Position numbers and translations under genes: made by a program. A DNA stretch of 64,000 nucleotides from positions 123,437,640 through 123,501,639 of the forward strand of contig NC_081410.1 in NCBI RefSeq assembly GCF_030272615.1, written 5' to 3'. Under the pieces are notes generated by a model. That model did not search any database. It was not told where the DNA came from and worked only from the letters and a program-made list of their open reading frames with translations. This document shows positions 22,301 through 32,303 of this stretch, one piece after another (position 1 is the stretch's first letter; each line of letters opens with the position of its first letter). This stretch comes from Cryptomeria japonica (Eukaryota > Streptophyta > Pinopsida > Cupressales > Cupressaceae).

Positions 22301-22965
22301 CAGTCTCCAGTTTTGCAGACACTATAAATGCTTCACTCCTTCACAATAGTGTAGGAAAAGTCATGGAGATATGGACTGAGTTGATAAGAGACAAAGTCAT
22401 ATTGACACCCATTTTTGACAGATGGAGGCCTAGGGAGCAGGATTTGGAGTTCATGTGTGTTTCCTGTGATGAAGCAAGAGCTAACCCTATTATCAAATCC
22501 ACTTCTGATATCACTAAGAGTTTATTGCAATTGGCGACAGAGGTGGATAATGTGGAAAGAAGGGTTAAATTGCTTAAAAAGGAATACACTGATCAGGTTT
22601 GTGAGTTACTTCCAGGAATTTTTGCCAATCCAGATCAGCTGAAAGATAAGCAAATATGGCTCAATGAGATAAATGCTAAATTGTCAGCAAGGGTCAAGGG
22701 AATTATTGATCTGGATGATACCTCATTTTTTGTTATAACCATACAGGAAATAGAGAGAATTAAATCACACTACAGTTTTCTTAACTCAGAAGTCAACAAA
22801 CTGAGGAATTCTTGGAAAGGGTTGACTAAGGTTAAAAGTGATGTGATTAATTTTGTATGGCCGACCGAGGAGATGTATGGTGAGTGGGGAATTAAATATT
22901 CCACTCGAGATCCGGAGCAGTTAGAGAACGTCCTTGAAAAGCCAGAGGAGGTTGCAACTGAATAA
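19363..22965 (+). CDS. LTR-borne accessory protein, about 1200 aa, unknown function
   Basis: Open from MAHKREFSGK to TAA. The frame is open for 46 codons further upstream, but the ATG at 19363 is preferred because it is the start shared with the other arm. The N-terminal half (about residues 1-560) is a predicted globular domain with no family I recognise; it is the part that resembles the old gene at 128-1700. A basic cluster (KGKRKAHEV, SPKKQRVGK; about residues 603-624) looks like a bipartite nuclear signal. An acidic region follows, then a coiled coil (about 860-913), a Pro/Ser linker (about 925-950) and a helical C-terminal domain. It has no gag, protease, RT or integrase motifs. It lies antisense to the LTR and gag-pol, with its own TATA box. 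Accessory proteins of large plant Ty3/gypsy elements are known; one inside the LTR is unusual. Being open in one copy and conserved in both suggests recent function. Confidence 0.8.
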   Translation: MAHKREFSGKVDYLGRSVCDDFLEQLTLSTNQASKAKELVPRAPRLRIGEGLYDKGNWLRDPQVGLSGLGLFKIGFGMRNSPAPQNNIWELDVGRLVVPGVFMDTDLLTQMALNYDSVTRCIRDVNGKTLVEINAEELRKAFGLSEFTNFLEPINFTQLTQVYRAQRTHLRNGPLKELFLKVGGLAVVGPNTQEPFSLSMFTLREKGMYWALCQVLGEDVESNMPNHYLLMIVQILNPSLAITFDYASYIADAIHGGLMGIKNGKVDRPFGWYSLLMHLFLFKGGDYFASGMDLVKEKEGEKMPVRLWSTVLSWDREDASFLKFDKYFASKIRTLLCSDNPRVPKILLEFLRPKEFAENVKIVHNWGDMYLYPVSTVFRVFGFRGTPFLLPYQVPLKVGIAEILRQIGDLQEVELTGRVKGTIFPTATVAHQFVITKGGWKCFEDFFKPYHLSTAVSRCADPEDFYNGVFRKKLACRGRPHQFHFPEDLIRNEFDLDEQELRKEKWVAYRKALDFVHQFDASYDPLSSFFPLEEKIKFLIICFEDVMQTIKEKREVVIKNNPEKARMILGKLDPIKAIPPGDYTLHKKAGYSVLVSARGEPSSSKGKRKAHEVIHIQDSPKKQRVGKEVQSDTPLYSPSQSPLHIGDEQAATEYLSQLGSLGEIAYTYDEVEEGMPEEPTEAQMDITLTELKGQEWDPEIKKATSAFPADDSFVTSEAFMQFIWKQHIDKYNARCETRKAEQPNKDPASMEEEIKQEMMEEFKTITPEQGRDLVAQAGVLILPEWNIADALVLDAVRKETKPMEGVTFSKDNAALVMWSLKRNEDKKGKDTTGTSHIGGLMVRRVENIGVVEAASTVLETAKFSVAVAEKDAKEKEALQLKLETVLKAYDSAKEEIRGKESIIARLQSQLAGQRQQGESSTLMITSSPARPPPTSPIIELPPSLAPSSSQMIEITPQELESLKQTQAYYAGKYEEKIKATVSSFADTINASLLHNSVGKVMEIWTELIRDKVILTPIFDRWRPREQDLEFMCVSCDEARANPIIKSTSDITKSLLQLATEVDNVERRVKLLKKEYTDQVCELLPGIFANPDQLKDKQIWLNEINAKLSARVKGIIDLDDTSFFVITIQEIERIKSHYSFLNSEVNKLRNSWKGLTKVKSDVINFVWPTEEMYGEWGIKYSTRDPEQLENVLEKPEEVATE

Positions 22966-23934
22966 CCCGTCCAACAGACTGCTGAAGAAGCTGAAAAGAG
23001 CGCATAATTGAAATTGTAACTTCTTCAATTTTTTGAAGTAATTGTAACAAACTTTCCTCAAAGAAGTCCGAAGCTTTGTGCATCCATATTGTTATAAATG
23101 GATACCAGGACTAGAGAGAAAGGGATCACACAATTTTTGTAAGAAAACGCTGCAGAAATGTTATCTGAGCTTTTCCAAAGTTTAATGGAGAATCAGACTT
23201 TTGTAAAATCTTTTTCAAATGAATATCAATATACAGACCATCAGTTTTGAGTAAAGCTCTGTGTCGTCTTCAAATTTGTCCTTAATCGTATTTATTCTTT
23301 CATTCAGAATAATCTAGGATTTTTCTGTTTGAATGGAATTGTAAGGCAATCTCAGTATGGGTGTTTCTAGCTTTTCTCTTTAGAAGGGAAATTAAACAGG
23401 CATGACCACCCTACCAGTAAATACTTCAGGATGAACTTTGAATTTTGAGGACCTTAGCTTATTTTGAAGTGATTAAATTCTTGTTGATGCTAGGCATTTA
23501 CAGGGATAAATGGAGACCAAGTTGATGGGAAGTATAGAGATGTTTTATTTCAGGAGTTTTATTTGAGTTTGAGTGACTCTGTAGCCTTGGATAAAGCACT
23601 GGTACTAATCGAAGCTGTTTATTGCATGCTTTGTTGATCAAATATACTGAAGTTGAATATTGTTTCATTCTTTGTTTTCAGTTGTTTTTTCAAGGTGAAT
23701 AAACTCACTGGTTTTCTGGACTAGTTTGTTGTGGGTTTGTTGCTTAAGAATGTGAAGTTAATTCACAAAGGGTATACCCGCCTGGGCTTAAGGAAGAGCC
23801 CGAAGTGTAGAAGGTCTAACCAAACCTTGTCATATGTTGTCTCTAAAATCCTTTTATCCTTGATGTCTTCTCGGCACCCATCTTAGATTATATTATTAAA
23901 GGCATTGAAGGGTAATCAGATTTTGAGACCAACA

Positions 23935-23939
23935 TATAG
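23935..23939. repeat. Right target-site duplication (tatag)
   Basis: Identical to 3675-3679 and immediately after the terminal CA at 23934. Confidence 0.85.
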
Positions 23940-24430
23940 TACCAGTGACAACTATTTGGCATCTAAGGGAATTAATAACCACATTGATGATATAGTTAAG
24001 ACATCGTCTATCCTTCAAAAATTCCAAAAACTAAGGGAAACATCAAAAGTTGAGGATAAATGTGGCAAAAAGATATTGAAGTTGCAAGAAAAGACAACTA
24101 CTTTGATTAAACTTGGTTTGCCTAAGACCATTGACCCATCAAATGAATTCATTGGAAAAGAAGCTTGCAAAAAAACATGGAGATAAAAATGAAGTCTGAT
24201 TTATACTTGCTTCCTAAGAACACAACTCCCCAAAGCTTTCTGGAATTCATCAAACCATTTACAACTCTGAATGCAGTATGGGTGAAACAATGATGTCAAT
24301 TCACTCTTCTAAATATGGATTATTGACAAAGTTGCAGTTGGCTTTCCATAGTTTAAAGAATATTGACCTTCCATCAGATGAAGAGTGGAACACCCTACAA
24401 AAACTGGCACATAAATCTCAAGAATCATAG
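23940..24430 (+). pseudogene. C-terminal remainder of the old split accessory gene
   Basis: Coding-like sequence resumes right after the TSD. One piece (about 23946-24186) is Lys-rich and helical and ends in TGA-like breaks; a second (about 24300-24430) reads SKYGLLTKLQLAFHSLKN...EEWNTLQKLAHKSQES and ends in TAG. Being on the same strand and broken exactly at the TSD, it is best read as the continuation of 128-3679. No domain is recognised. Confidence 0.5.
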
Positions 24431-24755
24431 TATGTATTGCATAGTTTTCTGCTTTTAGTTTTAATGTCAAGGTTTTATGTTTTTTTCTATTTGGAATTTG
24501 GTATCATTTGAAATAACAATATTTTTATGAATAGGAAAAAACTAGCACTCTCTATTGTTAATCCAACCTATGAGTCTACAATGCACAGTGCAAACCTTCA
24601 GGCTATAAATTTGTATTCTCAAATTCTCCCAAGTTTTAACATGTCTACATTTCTCTATTTCTGATTACTAGGTTTTTGGCACTGCTATTATCTATATTTA
24701 ATTTGTCATGGCTTGAATTAATATTTAATTTTGAACTCTATTTTTTGAACAAGAG
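24431..24755. other. Non-coding flank of the old element
   Basis: AT-rich, with no open frame of note and no recognised site. It continues on the far side of the copia insertion at 32304. Confidence 0.4.
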
Positions 24756-24760
24756 ACATT

Positions 24761-26248
24761 TGTTGGCATAATAACAGACAATGAGAGATTGTTGGTATTT
24801 CAATAAGGATATTGAGAAGGTTGTTGATGATTATGGATATAACTGATTAAGGATATTTATTGTCTTAATATCATTATTTTGTCATTGATGTCAAGAAATT
24901 GATTTACTAATTCAATATAATGTTGCCATATCTTAAGAAGTATGTTTTGATGAGTATAAAGAAGTCGGTAAAAGACACAGAAAGAATATGATGAATAAGG
25001 GGAGAAATAAGTTATTCAATGGGCAACTATTACTGAGTTAAGACAATGATGAGATCATGATGTTTTAGATTGTTTTGATATCCTACATATGTTGTTATTT
25101 GAAAGGTTAATACTATACTATATTACCGAGCAAGGAACCTAGTTGGTAAACCCTAAGGTTATTGCTATCAGTTAATGAAGGCGAAATTTCTACCGAGTGA
25201 AGTTTAGTATTCACCGAGTTACAACCGACTAATAACAAAATGCACTGAATGAATAAAAGAATTATTTAATGAAGGAAGCTGATGAGCTGGAATTGATTAA
25301 ATGATTGGTATGTCGTGCATCAAGTTTGTTAAAGAATCTATGGCAAAGGAAATCGACAAGAAGATCTATAGCTCAAATTGAACTGCAATACCCTAGCACA
25401 AGTTCCAAGAAATGTATGCAAGTTCCAAGGCGGGGTAAAACATTTTTCAGATCGAAGGATACATTAAACCTAATCAAGTTTGAAGATCTGATGGCTATGA
25501 TTGATCATGGGAAATGTGATCAAGGAGATTAAGCGGTTGGCAAATTGTTTATAAATAAGTAATTGTTGATAAACAATGTATGCGGGCAAATGTAAGCACG
25601 TGGATGCTACATAGTGATTACCGAGCACAGAAGCTTGAAGAACTGTTTGAGAAACAGAGTATAGAGCCCAGCAAAGGGACAAGATAAGTCCTATGAATAG
25701 ATTGTATTGAGCAAATAGGAATCTGCTTCAGCATTTTAGATGTGAAGTTGCAGATAGATTTTTATTATTGTTATTTAGTGAAGTAACAGAAAATCTCTTA
25801 ACCGAGTGGACTTAACAGTCTTATTTGTAAATCCTCTAGCAAGGTGAAATTTTGATTGAGTGTTTGAAATCCTTTTATAAGGTCACTTCTAACAAAGTGA
25901 AGATCCTAATAGATCTGAGGGAAATCCCTTAACCGGGTCACATCTAGCAGTGTGTTTGTAATCTTTAACAGGATTTTCTTTTAACTGAGCATACTCTAGA
26001 AGAGTATATTTCTTAGTGGGTCTGAAATCCCACAGTGGTTTTTCCCTATTTGGGTTTCCACATTAAATCTCGTGTTATATGTTTTGTGATCTTATCTGTT
26101 TATGAGTTTGCATGCTTTACAGTTTTTCTGATAAGGTTACCGAGGTTGAATCTATTGTTTTTATGAAAGATTAAGTTTGTATGATTCACCCCCCCTCTCA
26201 TCTTATCAGCTTGGCATCTGTACTAAACATTTAGTATTAGAAATATCA
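24761..26248 (+). repeat. 5' LTR of the copia element
   Basis: 1488 bases, from TGTTGGCATA to aaatatca. It matches 30806-32303 along its length with scattered substitutions and a few short indels. It is rich in accgag/ccgagt words. A hydrophobic open stretch inside it is not conserved as coding. Confidence 0.85.
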
Positions 26249-26250
26249 AT

Positions 26251-26262
26251 TGGTATCAGAGC
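26251..26262 (+). other. PBS, initiator-Met tRNA type
   Basis: tggtatcagagc two bases after the LTR end; the standard tRNA-iMet PBS of plant Ty1/copia elements. Confidence 0.85.
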
Positions 26263-26313
26263 TTTGGACTCCAGAAGAAAAAGTTTAAAGGTACTTGAGG
26301 CAAAGATCCAAAG

Positions 26314-27252
26314 ATGTATAAAAGGGATGCACCGAAGCTGAACAAGTCAAGTTTCTCTACATGGCAGAAAGGGATGAAGTTGCACTTATCAGGAGTTGGA
26401 GAATATGTTGTATATTATTTGGAGAATGATTTCATTACACCGAGCACCTATCCATTGACAATGGAAGAGATAAAGGCAAAGCACGAACATATCCAAGCAA
26501 TGATTGAAATAACATCTTCATTGACTGACTTAGAGTTTAATGATCTAGAAGCCTGCAATGATGCAAAGGCAATGTGGGATAAGCTCATATTTGTGTATAG
26601 TGGAGATGAACACATTCAAAGAGCTAAAGTGGATAGTCTAAGAGGACAACTTGAATCTATGAGGATGAATGAAGGTGAGAACATAACCCAGTATAGTACA
26701 AGGCTAAAAGAGATTGTTAATCAAATCAAAGGAGCAGGTGGAACCGTTGAAGAAAAGGATATAATAAGTAAGTTGTTAAGAACCCTTCTACTAGCTTATG
26801 TAATCCGAGTCTCTACAATCAATGAATTGAGGTTTGTACCCAATATGTCAATTTCTTTAGATGCTACTATTGGTAAGCTACATGCTTTTGAATTAAGTAA
26901 TTTTGATAACAGTGAGTCATCGGTAAATAAAGTAGAATCTGCTTTCAGTTCTTTTCATCTTGATGAATTTGATGATTACAATGATAGAATGAGTAAGTAC
27001 ACTGAATGAGATCATAGTAGAGCAAGTGAGAGATTTCGCAAGAATATGGAAAAAATACACAGGCTGTATGAGGAAATCAGGAAACAAGAAGAGTCTGAAG
27101 CACTATTAGCCAGAAGATTACCGAGAGGCAAAGGTAAGTATAAAGGAAAACTACCTTTGAAATGTTTCAATTGTGATAAGATAGGACATGTGGCCTCAAA
27201 CTGTCCTAACAGAGAATCTAGTGAAAAGAGAGATTACCGAGATGACAAATAG
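26314..27252 (+). pseudogene. copia gag with CCHC zinc knuckle
   Basis: From ATG (MYKRDAPKLNKSSFSTWQKG), a plant copia gag of the UBN2 type: W (AMWDKL), the heptad-rich SLRGQLESMRMNEGENITQY block, then a basic tail with one knuckle CFNCDKIGHVASNC (C-x2-C-x4-H-x4-C, about 27160-27205). A TGA at 27007 and a TAG at 27250 interrupt the frame. Gag packages the element RNA. This piece is in the same frame as all downstream pieces to 30420. Confidence 0.85.
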
Positions 27253-27375
27253 AAAGATAATCATTACAAAGGACACCGAGATTTCAGAAGAAGAGATAAG
27301 AAGACATGCATAATAGTTGATGAGGAATCTAATGATGATAAATCAGATGAAACTGATATAGAGGAAGTTGTTTAT

Positions 27376-28875
27376 GTGGCTATCAAAGATGGATCAGATG
27401 AAGAAAGGTATGAAGAAAAAGCCCTACTATCTCATATAAGTAAAAATGATTCTTGGATCATAGATAGTGGATGTTCACATGACATGACAGGTGATAAACA
27501 CAAGTTTGTTATATTAGAAGACTATGATGGAGGCTATGTAAGATTTGGTAATGATGCACCATGTCCGGTAAGAGGTAAAGGATCTATAACACTTCTTGAC
27601 AATGCATAATTCAATGATGTTTATTGGGTTGAAGGTTTGAAATACAATTTGTTGAGTGTAGCATAGCTAAACAACACAGGTTACTGAATAGAATTTCATA
27701 ATGGAATTGTCAAAGTTCATGACAAGCATGGCAAGTTAGTTGCTACCAGGACAGAAACAAAAGGTAACACATTTCATCTTGACTCAACTCGGAATAAGTG
27801 TCTATATACAAAGATAGATGATACTTGGTTATGGCATAAAAGGTTTTGTCATGTAAATTTTGATAATCTGATCAAAATAAGCAAGAAACACCAAGTAAGA
27901 GGTCTACCGAGTCTTGAGAAACTTGAGTATGCTATATGCCGAGGATGCTAGATGGAAAAAATGACAAGATAAAGCTTTACAAGTAAGTCCTACACTTATA
28001 AGGTAATTTTAGATCTTGTGCATACTGATCTTTGTGGTCCTATGAAAGTTCAAAGTTATTATGGTGATAAATATTTCATATTATTTGTGGATGATTACTC
28101 AAGGATGATGTCAATAATGTTTTTAAAAGAAAAATCATAAGCTTTTCAAATGTTTAAATGGTACAAGGCAAGAGTTGAAAATGAAACAGGAAGACAACTG
28201 AAATGTCTTAGATCAGATAGAGGAGGTGAGTTCACATCTGATGAGTTTAACTTATACTGCAATGATCATGGTATTAAAAGACAAGTATCTATTCCGAGAA
28301 CTCCACGACAAAATGGAATTGCTGAGAGAAGGATAAGATCTATTTTGGATTATGCCAGAACCCTGATGATTGAAAAGAAAGTGTCACAAACATTTTGGAG
28401 AGAAGCAATAAGCATAGCAGTTTACACCTTGAACCGAGTACAACTGAAGAAAGGAACTTTGAAGACACTATATGAAATCTGGTATGACAAGAAACCTAAT
28501 GTAAGTTATTTTAAAATCTTTGGAAGTAGATGCTATGTTCACAAAGATGATAGAAATGGCAAGTTTGATTGGAAAAGTGAAGAAGGAACATTTCTAGGTT
28601 ATTCTTCTAGAAGCAAAGCATTTAAGTGTCTGATCAAATCATCTAACAAAATAGTAGAAAGTGCAAATGTGAAAATTGATGAATTTGCAAAAAGGAATGA
28701 TGAAGGAAATTCCAAGGAACTAGAAGATTCCAAGGAAATTCCAAATCATCTTACCGAGCAGACTGTTGAAGGAAATGAAGAGAATACCCAGTTACCGAGT
28801 GATGAAGAAGATCATATAGAGCCTACCGAGCCTATATTAGCCAAGTATGTCAGAAGACATCATGCATCAAGTTAG
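27376..28875 (+). pseudogene. copia protease and integrase
   Basis: Protease is marked by SWIIDSGCSHDMTGD near 27455. Integrase follows: a zinc region (about 27830-27950), then D (LVHTDLCGP, about 28015), D (LRSDRGGEF, about 28210) and E (NGIAERR, about 28320), ending with the WYDKKPNVSYFKIFG and LGYSSRSKAFK blocks typical of copia. In-frame stops lie at 27607, 27664, 27685, 27949, 27970 and 28138, with a TAG at 28873. The integrase core from 28150 on is open. Confidence 0.85.
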
Positions 28876-28962
28876 ATTATAGAAGATAAGGATGATCCAG
28901 TGATGACAAGGAACAAACTAAGATAGAACACATGTCTGATATCTGAATTTGAATCGAGGATA

Positions 28963-30420
28963 GTGGAAGAAGCATTTAATAGTGAAGATTGGATAAATTC
29001 TATGACAAAAAAAATTGATCAAATCAAGAAGAATGACACATGGAAACTAGTCCCAAGACCAAAGGACAAAAATGCAATCAGTACAAAGTGGATTTTCAGA
29101 AGCAAGCTGAATGAAAAAGGTGAGGTCATTAGAAATAAAGCAAGACTAGTTTGCAAAGGTTATGCTCAAGAAGAAGGAATTGATTATGGTGAGACTTTTG
29201 CACTTGTGGCAAGACTTGAAGGAGTAAGAACATTGTTGGCTTATGCTGCTTACAAGAATTTCAAGATATATCAAATGGATGTCAAATTTGCATTTCTGAA
29301 TGGTATATTAGAAAAAGAAGTTTTTATTGAACAACTTGAAGGATTTATTGAAGACAAGAATAAAGATCAGGTATGTAAATTGGACAAAGCTTTATATGGT
29401 TTGAAACAAGCACCTAGAGAATGGTATGAGAGATTGCACTCTTATTTGATCAAAATTGGTTTTATAAGAACAAGTGAAAATAGTAATATGTACATGAAGA
29501 ATGATGAAGAGAATGGAATACTGATCTCAGCCATATTTGTTGATCACATTATATTTTCTGGAAATAACTCTCTATGCAAGAACTTTGGAAATGAAATGAG
29601 CAAAGAATTTGAGATGTCACTAATCGGTGAGATAAAGTATTTTATAGGTTTACAGATACTGCAAATGAAAGATGAGATTTTCATTACCCAATCCAAGAAC
29701 ATAAAGGAAATCTTGAAGAAATATGGAATGGAGGATTCAAAACTAGTAAATACTCCTATGACTGGTAAACTTCAATATGTTGTTCACAACAGACCAGATA
29801 TAGCACATGAAGTAGGTATAGTTGCAAGATTTTTTGCAGATCCTAAGGAAACACACATGACAACAATCAAGAGAATTTTCAGATACTTGAAAGGCACTGA
29901 AGATTATGGCTTGGTATATCAGAAAGGAAATGATTTTGATTTAAAAGTTTATACTGATGCTGATTGGGCAAGCAACATTAATGACAAGAAAAGCACAAGT
30001 GGAGAAGCTTTCTTTTTAGAAGAAAGACTAGTGAGTTGGCTTAGCAAGAAACAAGGATGTGTTTCACAATCAACAACAGAAGCTGAATATGTTGCTACAG
30101 CATTGAATTGCACTAATATAGCATGGATCAACCAACTGTTGGAAGGCATAAATGAGCAAGTTACCGAGCCAGTAACTATATTCTGTGACAATACTAGTGC
30201 CATTAACATTTCAAAGAATCATGTTATGCACTCTAAGACAAAGCACATCTCTATCAAATATCATTATCTTAGAGAAGAAGTTCAAGAGAAGAAAGTGGTG
30301 TTGGAGTATGTTAGCACAAAGGAACAAATTGTAGAAATCTTCACCAAACCACTGCCAAGGGACACTTTTGAATATCTCAGAAGCAAGGTAGGGGTCCTAC
30401 CCCTATCTTCCATTCACTGA
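28963..30420 (+). pseudogene. copia reverse transcriptase and RNase H
   Basis: 485 open codons with copia RT blocks (STKWIFRSKLNEKG, QMDVKFAFLNG, LYGLKQAPREWYE) and RNase H blocks (YTDADWASN, STTEAEYVA, HSKTKHISIKYH). Two defects are visible. The catalytic YVDD box reads FVDH (about 29540), losing an essential Asp. The stretch between NTPM and RPDIAHEVG is shorter than usual, which suggests a small in-frame deletion near 29765. The enzyme is therefore dead even though the frame is open. Confidence 0.9.
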
Positions 30421-30805
30421 CTGAGTTCGGTGAAAGCATCAATTCGATGACTCAATAGAATATCTTTCAGGAGTTGATGCTGATTTACACACTTTAGGAG
30501 GTTTTCTAAAGGTGTACAGTAAACAATAAATAGGGAACATGAATTGAAGACAAAATGCTCTGACCGAGACTGAGTTGACACATATCAGTAAGGAATTCAC
30601 TTCTCAGCGAAAGAAATTATGTTTTAGTTCTTTAATTTTTGGCATTGTTGTCAAAGGGGGAGAAGACTGATGAACAAAAAGGAGAAGACTAATGTATGGG
30701 GGATAAATCTGATAACAAGGAGAGCATTTTAGTATTTCAGCAATCTAAATCCGAATCAATTAGGTCAAATCAATCAATTTTGCCATCAATGCCAAAGGGG
30801 GAGAT
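30421..30805 (+). other. 3' leader and polypurine tract of the copia element
   Basis: Non-coding. Two similar purine tracts occur, caaagggggaga near 30650 and gccaaagggggagat at 30791-30805. The second abuts the 3' LTR and is the PPT that primes plus-strand synthesis. Confidence 0.7.
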
Positions 30806-32303
30806 TGTTGGCATTCTAACAGACAATGAGAGACTGTTGGCATTTCAATAAGGATATTGAGAAGGTTGTTGATGATTATGGATATAACCGATTAAGGATA
30901 TTTACTGTCTTAATATCATTATTTTGTCATTGATGTCAAGAAATTGATTTACTGGTTTAGTATGATGTTGCCATATCTTAAGAAGTATGTTTTGATGAGT
31001 ATAAATAAGTCGGTAAAAGACACAAAAAGAATATGATGAATAAGGGGAGAAATAAGTTATTCAATGGGCAACTATTATCGAGTTAAGACAATGGTGAGAT
31101 CATGATGTTTTAGATTGTTTTGATATCCTACATATGTTGTTATTTGAAAGGTTAATACTATACTATGTTACCGAGCAAGGAACCTAGTCGGTAAACCCTA
31201 AGGTTATCGCTATCGGTTAATGAAGGCAGAATGTCTACCGAGTGAAGTTTAGTATTCACCGAGTTACAACCGACTAATAACAAAATGCATTGAATGAATA
31301 AAAGCATTATTTAATGAAGGACGCTGATGAGCTAGAACTGATTAAATGATTGGTATGTTGTGCATCAAGTTTGTTAAAGAATCTATGGTAAAGGAAAATC
31401 GGCAAGAAGATCTACAGCTCAGATTACGGGATTGAACCGCAATACCCTAGCACAAGTTCCAAGAAATGTATGCAAGTTCCAAGGCGGGGTAAAATGTTTT
31501 TCAGATCAAAGGATACATTGAACCTAATCAAGTTTGAAGATCTGATGGCTATGATTGATCATGGGAAATGTGATCAAGGAGATTAAGCGGTTGGCAAATT
31601 GTTTATAAATAAGGAACTGTTGATAAACAATGTATGTGGGCAAATGTAAGCACGTGGATGCTACATAGTGATTACCAAGAATAGAAGCTTGAAAACCTGT
31701 TTGAGAAACAAAGTATAGAGCCCAGCAAAGGGACAAGATAAGTCCTATGAATAGATTGTATTGAGCAAATAAGAATTTGCTTCATCATTTTAGATGTGAA
31801 GTTGCAGATAGATTTTTATACTGTTATTTAGTGAAGTAATAGAAAATCTCTTAACCGAGTGGACTTAACACTCTTATTTGTAAATCCTCTAGCAAGGTGA
31901 CATTCTGATTGAGTGTTTGAAATCCTTTTATAAGGTCACTTCTAACAAAGTGAAGATCCTAACAGATCTGAGGGAAATCCCTTAACCGGGTCACATCTAG
32001 CAATGTGTTTGTAATCTTTAACAGGATTTGCTTTTAACCGAGCATACTCTAGAAGAGTATATTTCTTAGTGGGTCTGAAATCCCACAATGGTTTTTCCCT
32101 ATTTGAGTTTCCACGTTAAATCTGGTGTTATATGTTTTGTGATCTTATCTATTTATGAGTTTGCATGCTTTACAGGTTTTCTGATAAGGTTACCGAGGTT
32201 GAATCTATTGTTTTTATGAAAGATTAAGTTTGTATGATTCACCCCCACCCTCTCATCTTATCAGCTTGGCATTTGTACTAAACATTTAGTATGAGAACTA
32301 TCA
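30806..32303 (+). repeat. 3' LTR of the copia element
   Basis: 1498 bases, TGTTGGCATT to ctatca, parallel to the 5' LTR. Small indels relative to the 5' copy are seen near 31390-31430 and 32240. Confidence 0.85.

Larger units (their letters stand above)
3680..23934 (-). mobile_element. Ty3/gypsy (Tat-like) LTR retrotransposon with inverted instead of direct LTRs
   Basis: The element begins TGTTGGTCTC, ends GAGACCAACA, and is flanked by a perfect 5-bp TSD. Its two ends (3680-10231 and 17382-23934) are near-identical 6.55-kb inverted repeats enclosing a 7.15-kb internal region with gag-pol on the minus strand. Relative to gag-pol, the right arm is a proper 5' LTR (TG...CA, then PBS). The left arm is the same LTR plus PBS turned round, so the normal PPT and direct 3' LTR are missing. 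Each arm carries a long accessory gene. The single outer TSD argues that the whole palindrome-ended molecule integrated once. Alternatives are later recombination between two nested copies, or misassembly. The element sits inside an older, related accessory gene. Confidence 0.85.
17382..23934 (-). repeat. Right inverted arm: 5' LTR of the element plus PBS
   Basis: Reverse complement of the left arm. Read on the minus strand it is TGTTGGTCTC...gataaca followed by PBS and then the gag-pol leader, so it is the functional 5' LTR. From the inner end (+ strand) it holds an AT-rich segment (about 17400-17700) that should contain the gag-pol promoter, four stem-loop repeats (17752-18787), a TATA box at 18860, the open accessory gene (19363-22965), and about 970 non-coding bases (22966-23934) with an AATAAA near 23696. 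The LTR is exceptionally long (6.54 kb), partly because it contains a gene. Confidence 0.85.
24761..32303 (+). mobile_element. Ty1/copia LTR retrotransposon, full length, decayed
   Basis: The 5' LTR is 24761-26248, the PBS tggtatcagagc starts at 26251, the polyprotein remnant is 26314-30420, the PPT is gccaaagggggagat at 30791-30805, and the 3' LTR is 30806-32303. Both LTRs open with TGTTGGCAT and close in atca. Flanks acatt (24756-24760) and acatc (32304-32308) are a TSD with one later change. The domain order protease-integrase-RT-RNase H is that of Ty1/copia. There are many stops but no frameshift, so it is inactive but not ancient. Confidence 0.9.

Noticed and set aside
19363-22965. Host gene captured by the element
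   Set aside because: No introns or recognised host family, and a distant homologue lies in another decayed element; a retroelement accessory gene is simpler.
3680-23934. Class II DNA transposon with long terminal inverted repeats
   Set aside because: Ends are TG...CA with a 5-bp TSD, a PBS is present and the interior encodes gag, protease, RT and integrase; no transposase of a TIR family is visible.
3680-23934. Assembly artefact doubling one arm
   Set aside because: The arms differ by scattered substitutions, a frameshift and stem mismatches, and the outer flanks carry a perfect TSD. Long reads would still be needed to exclude it fully.
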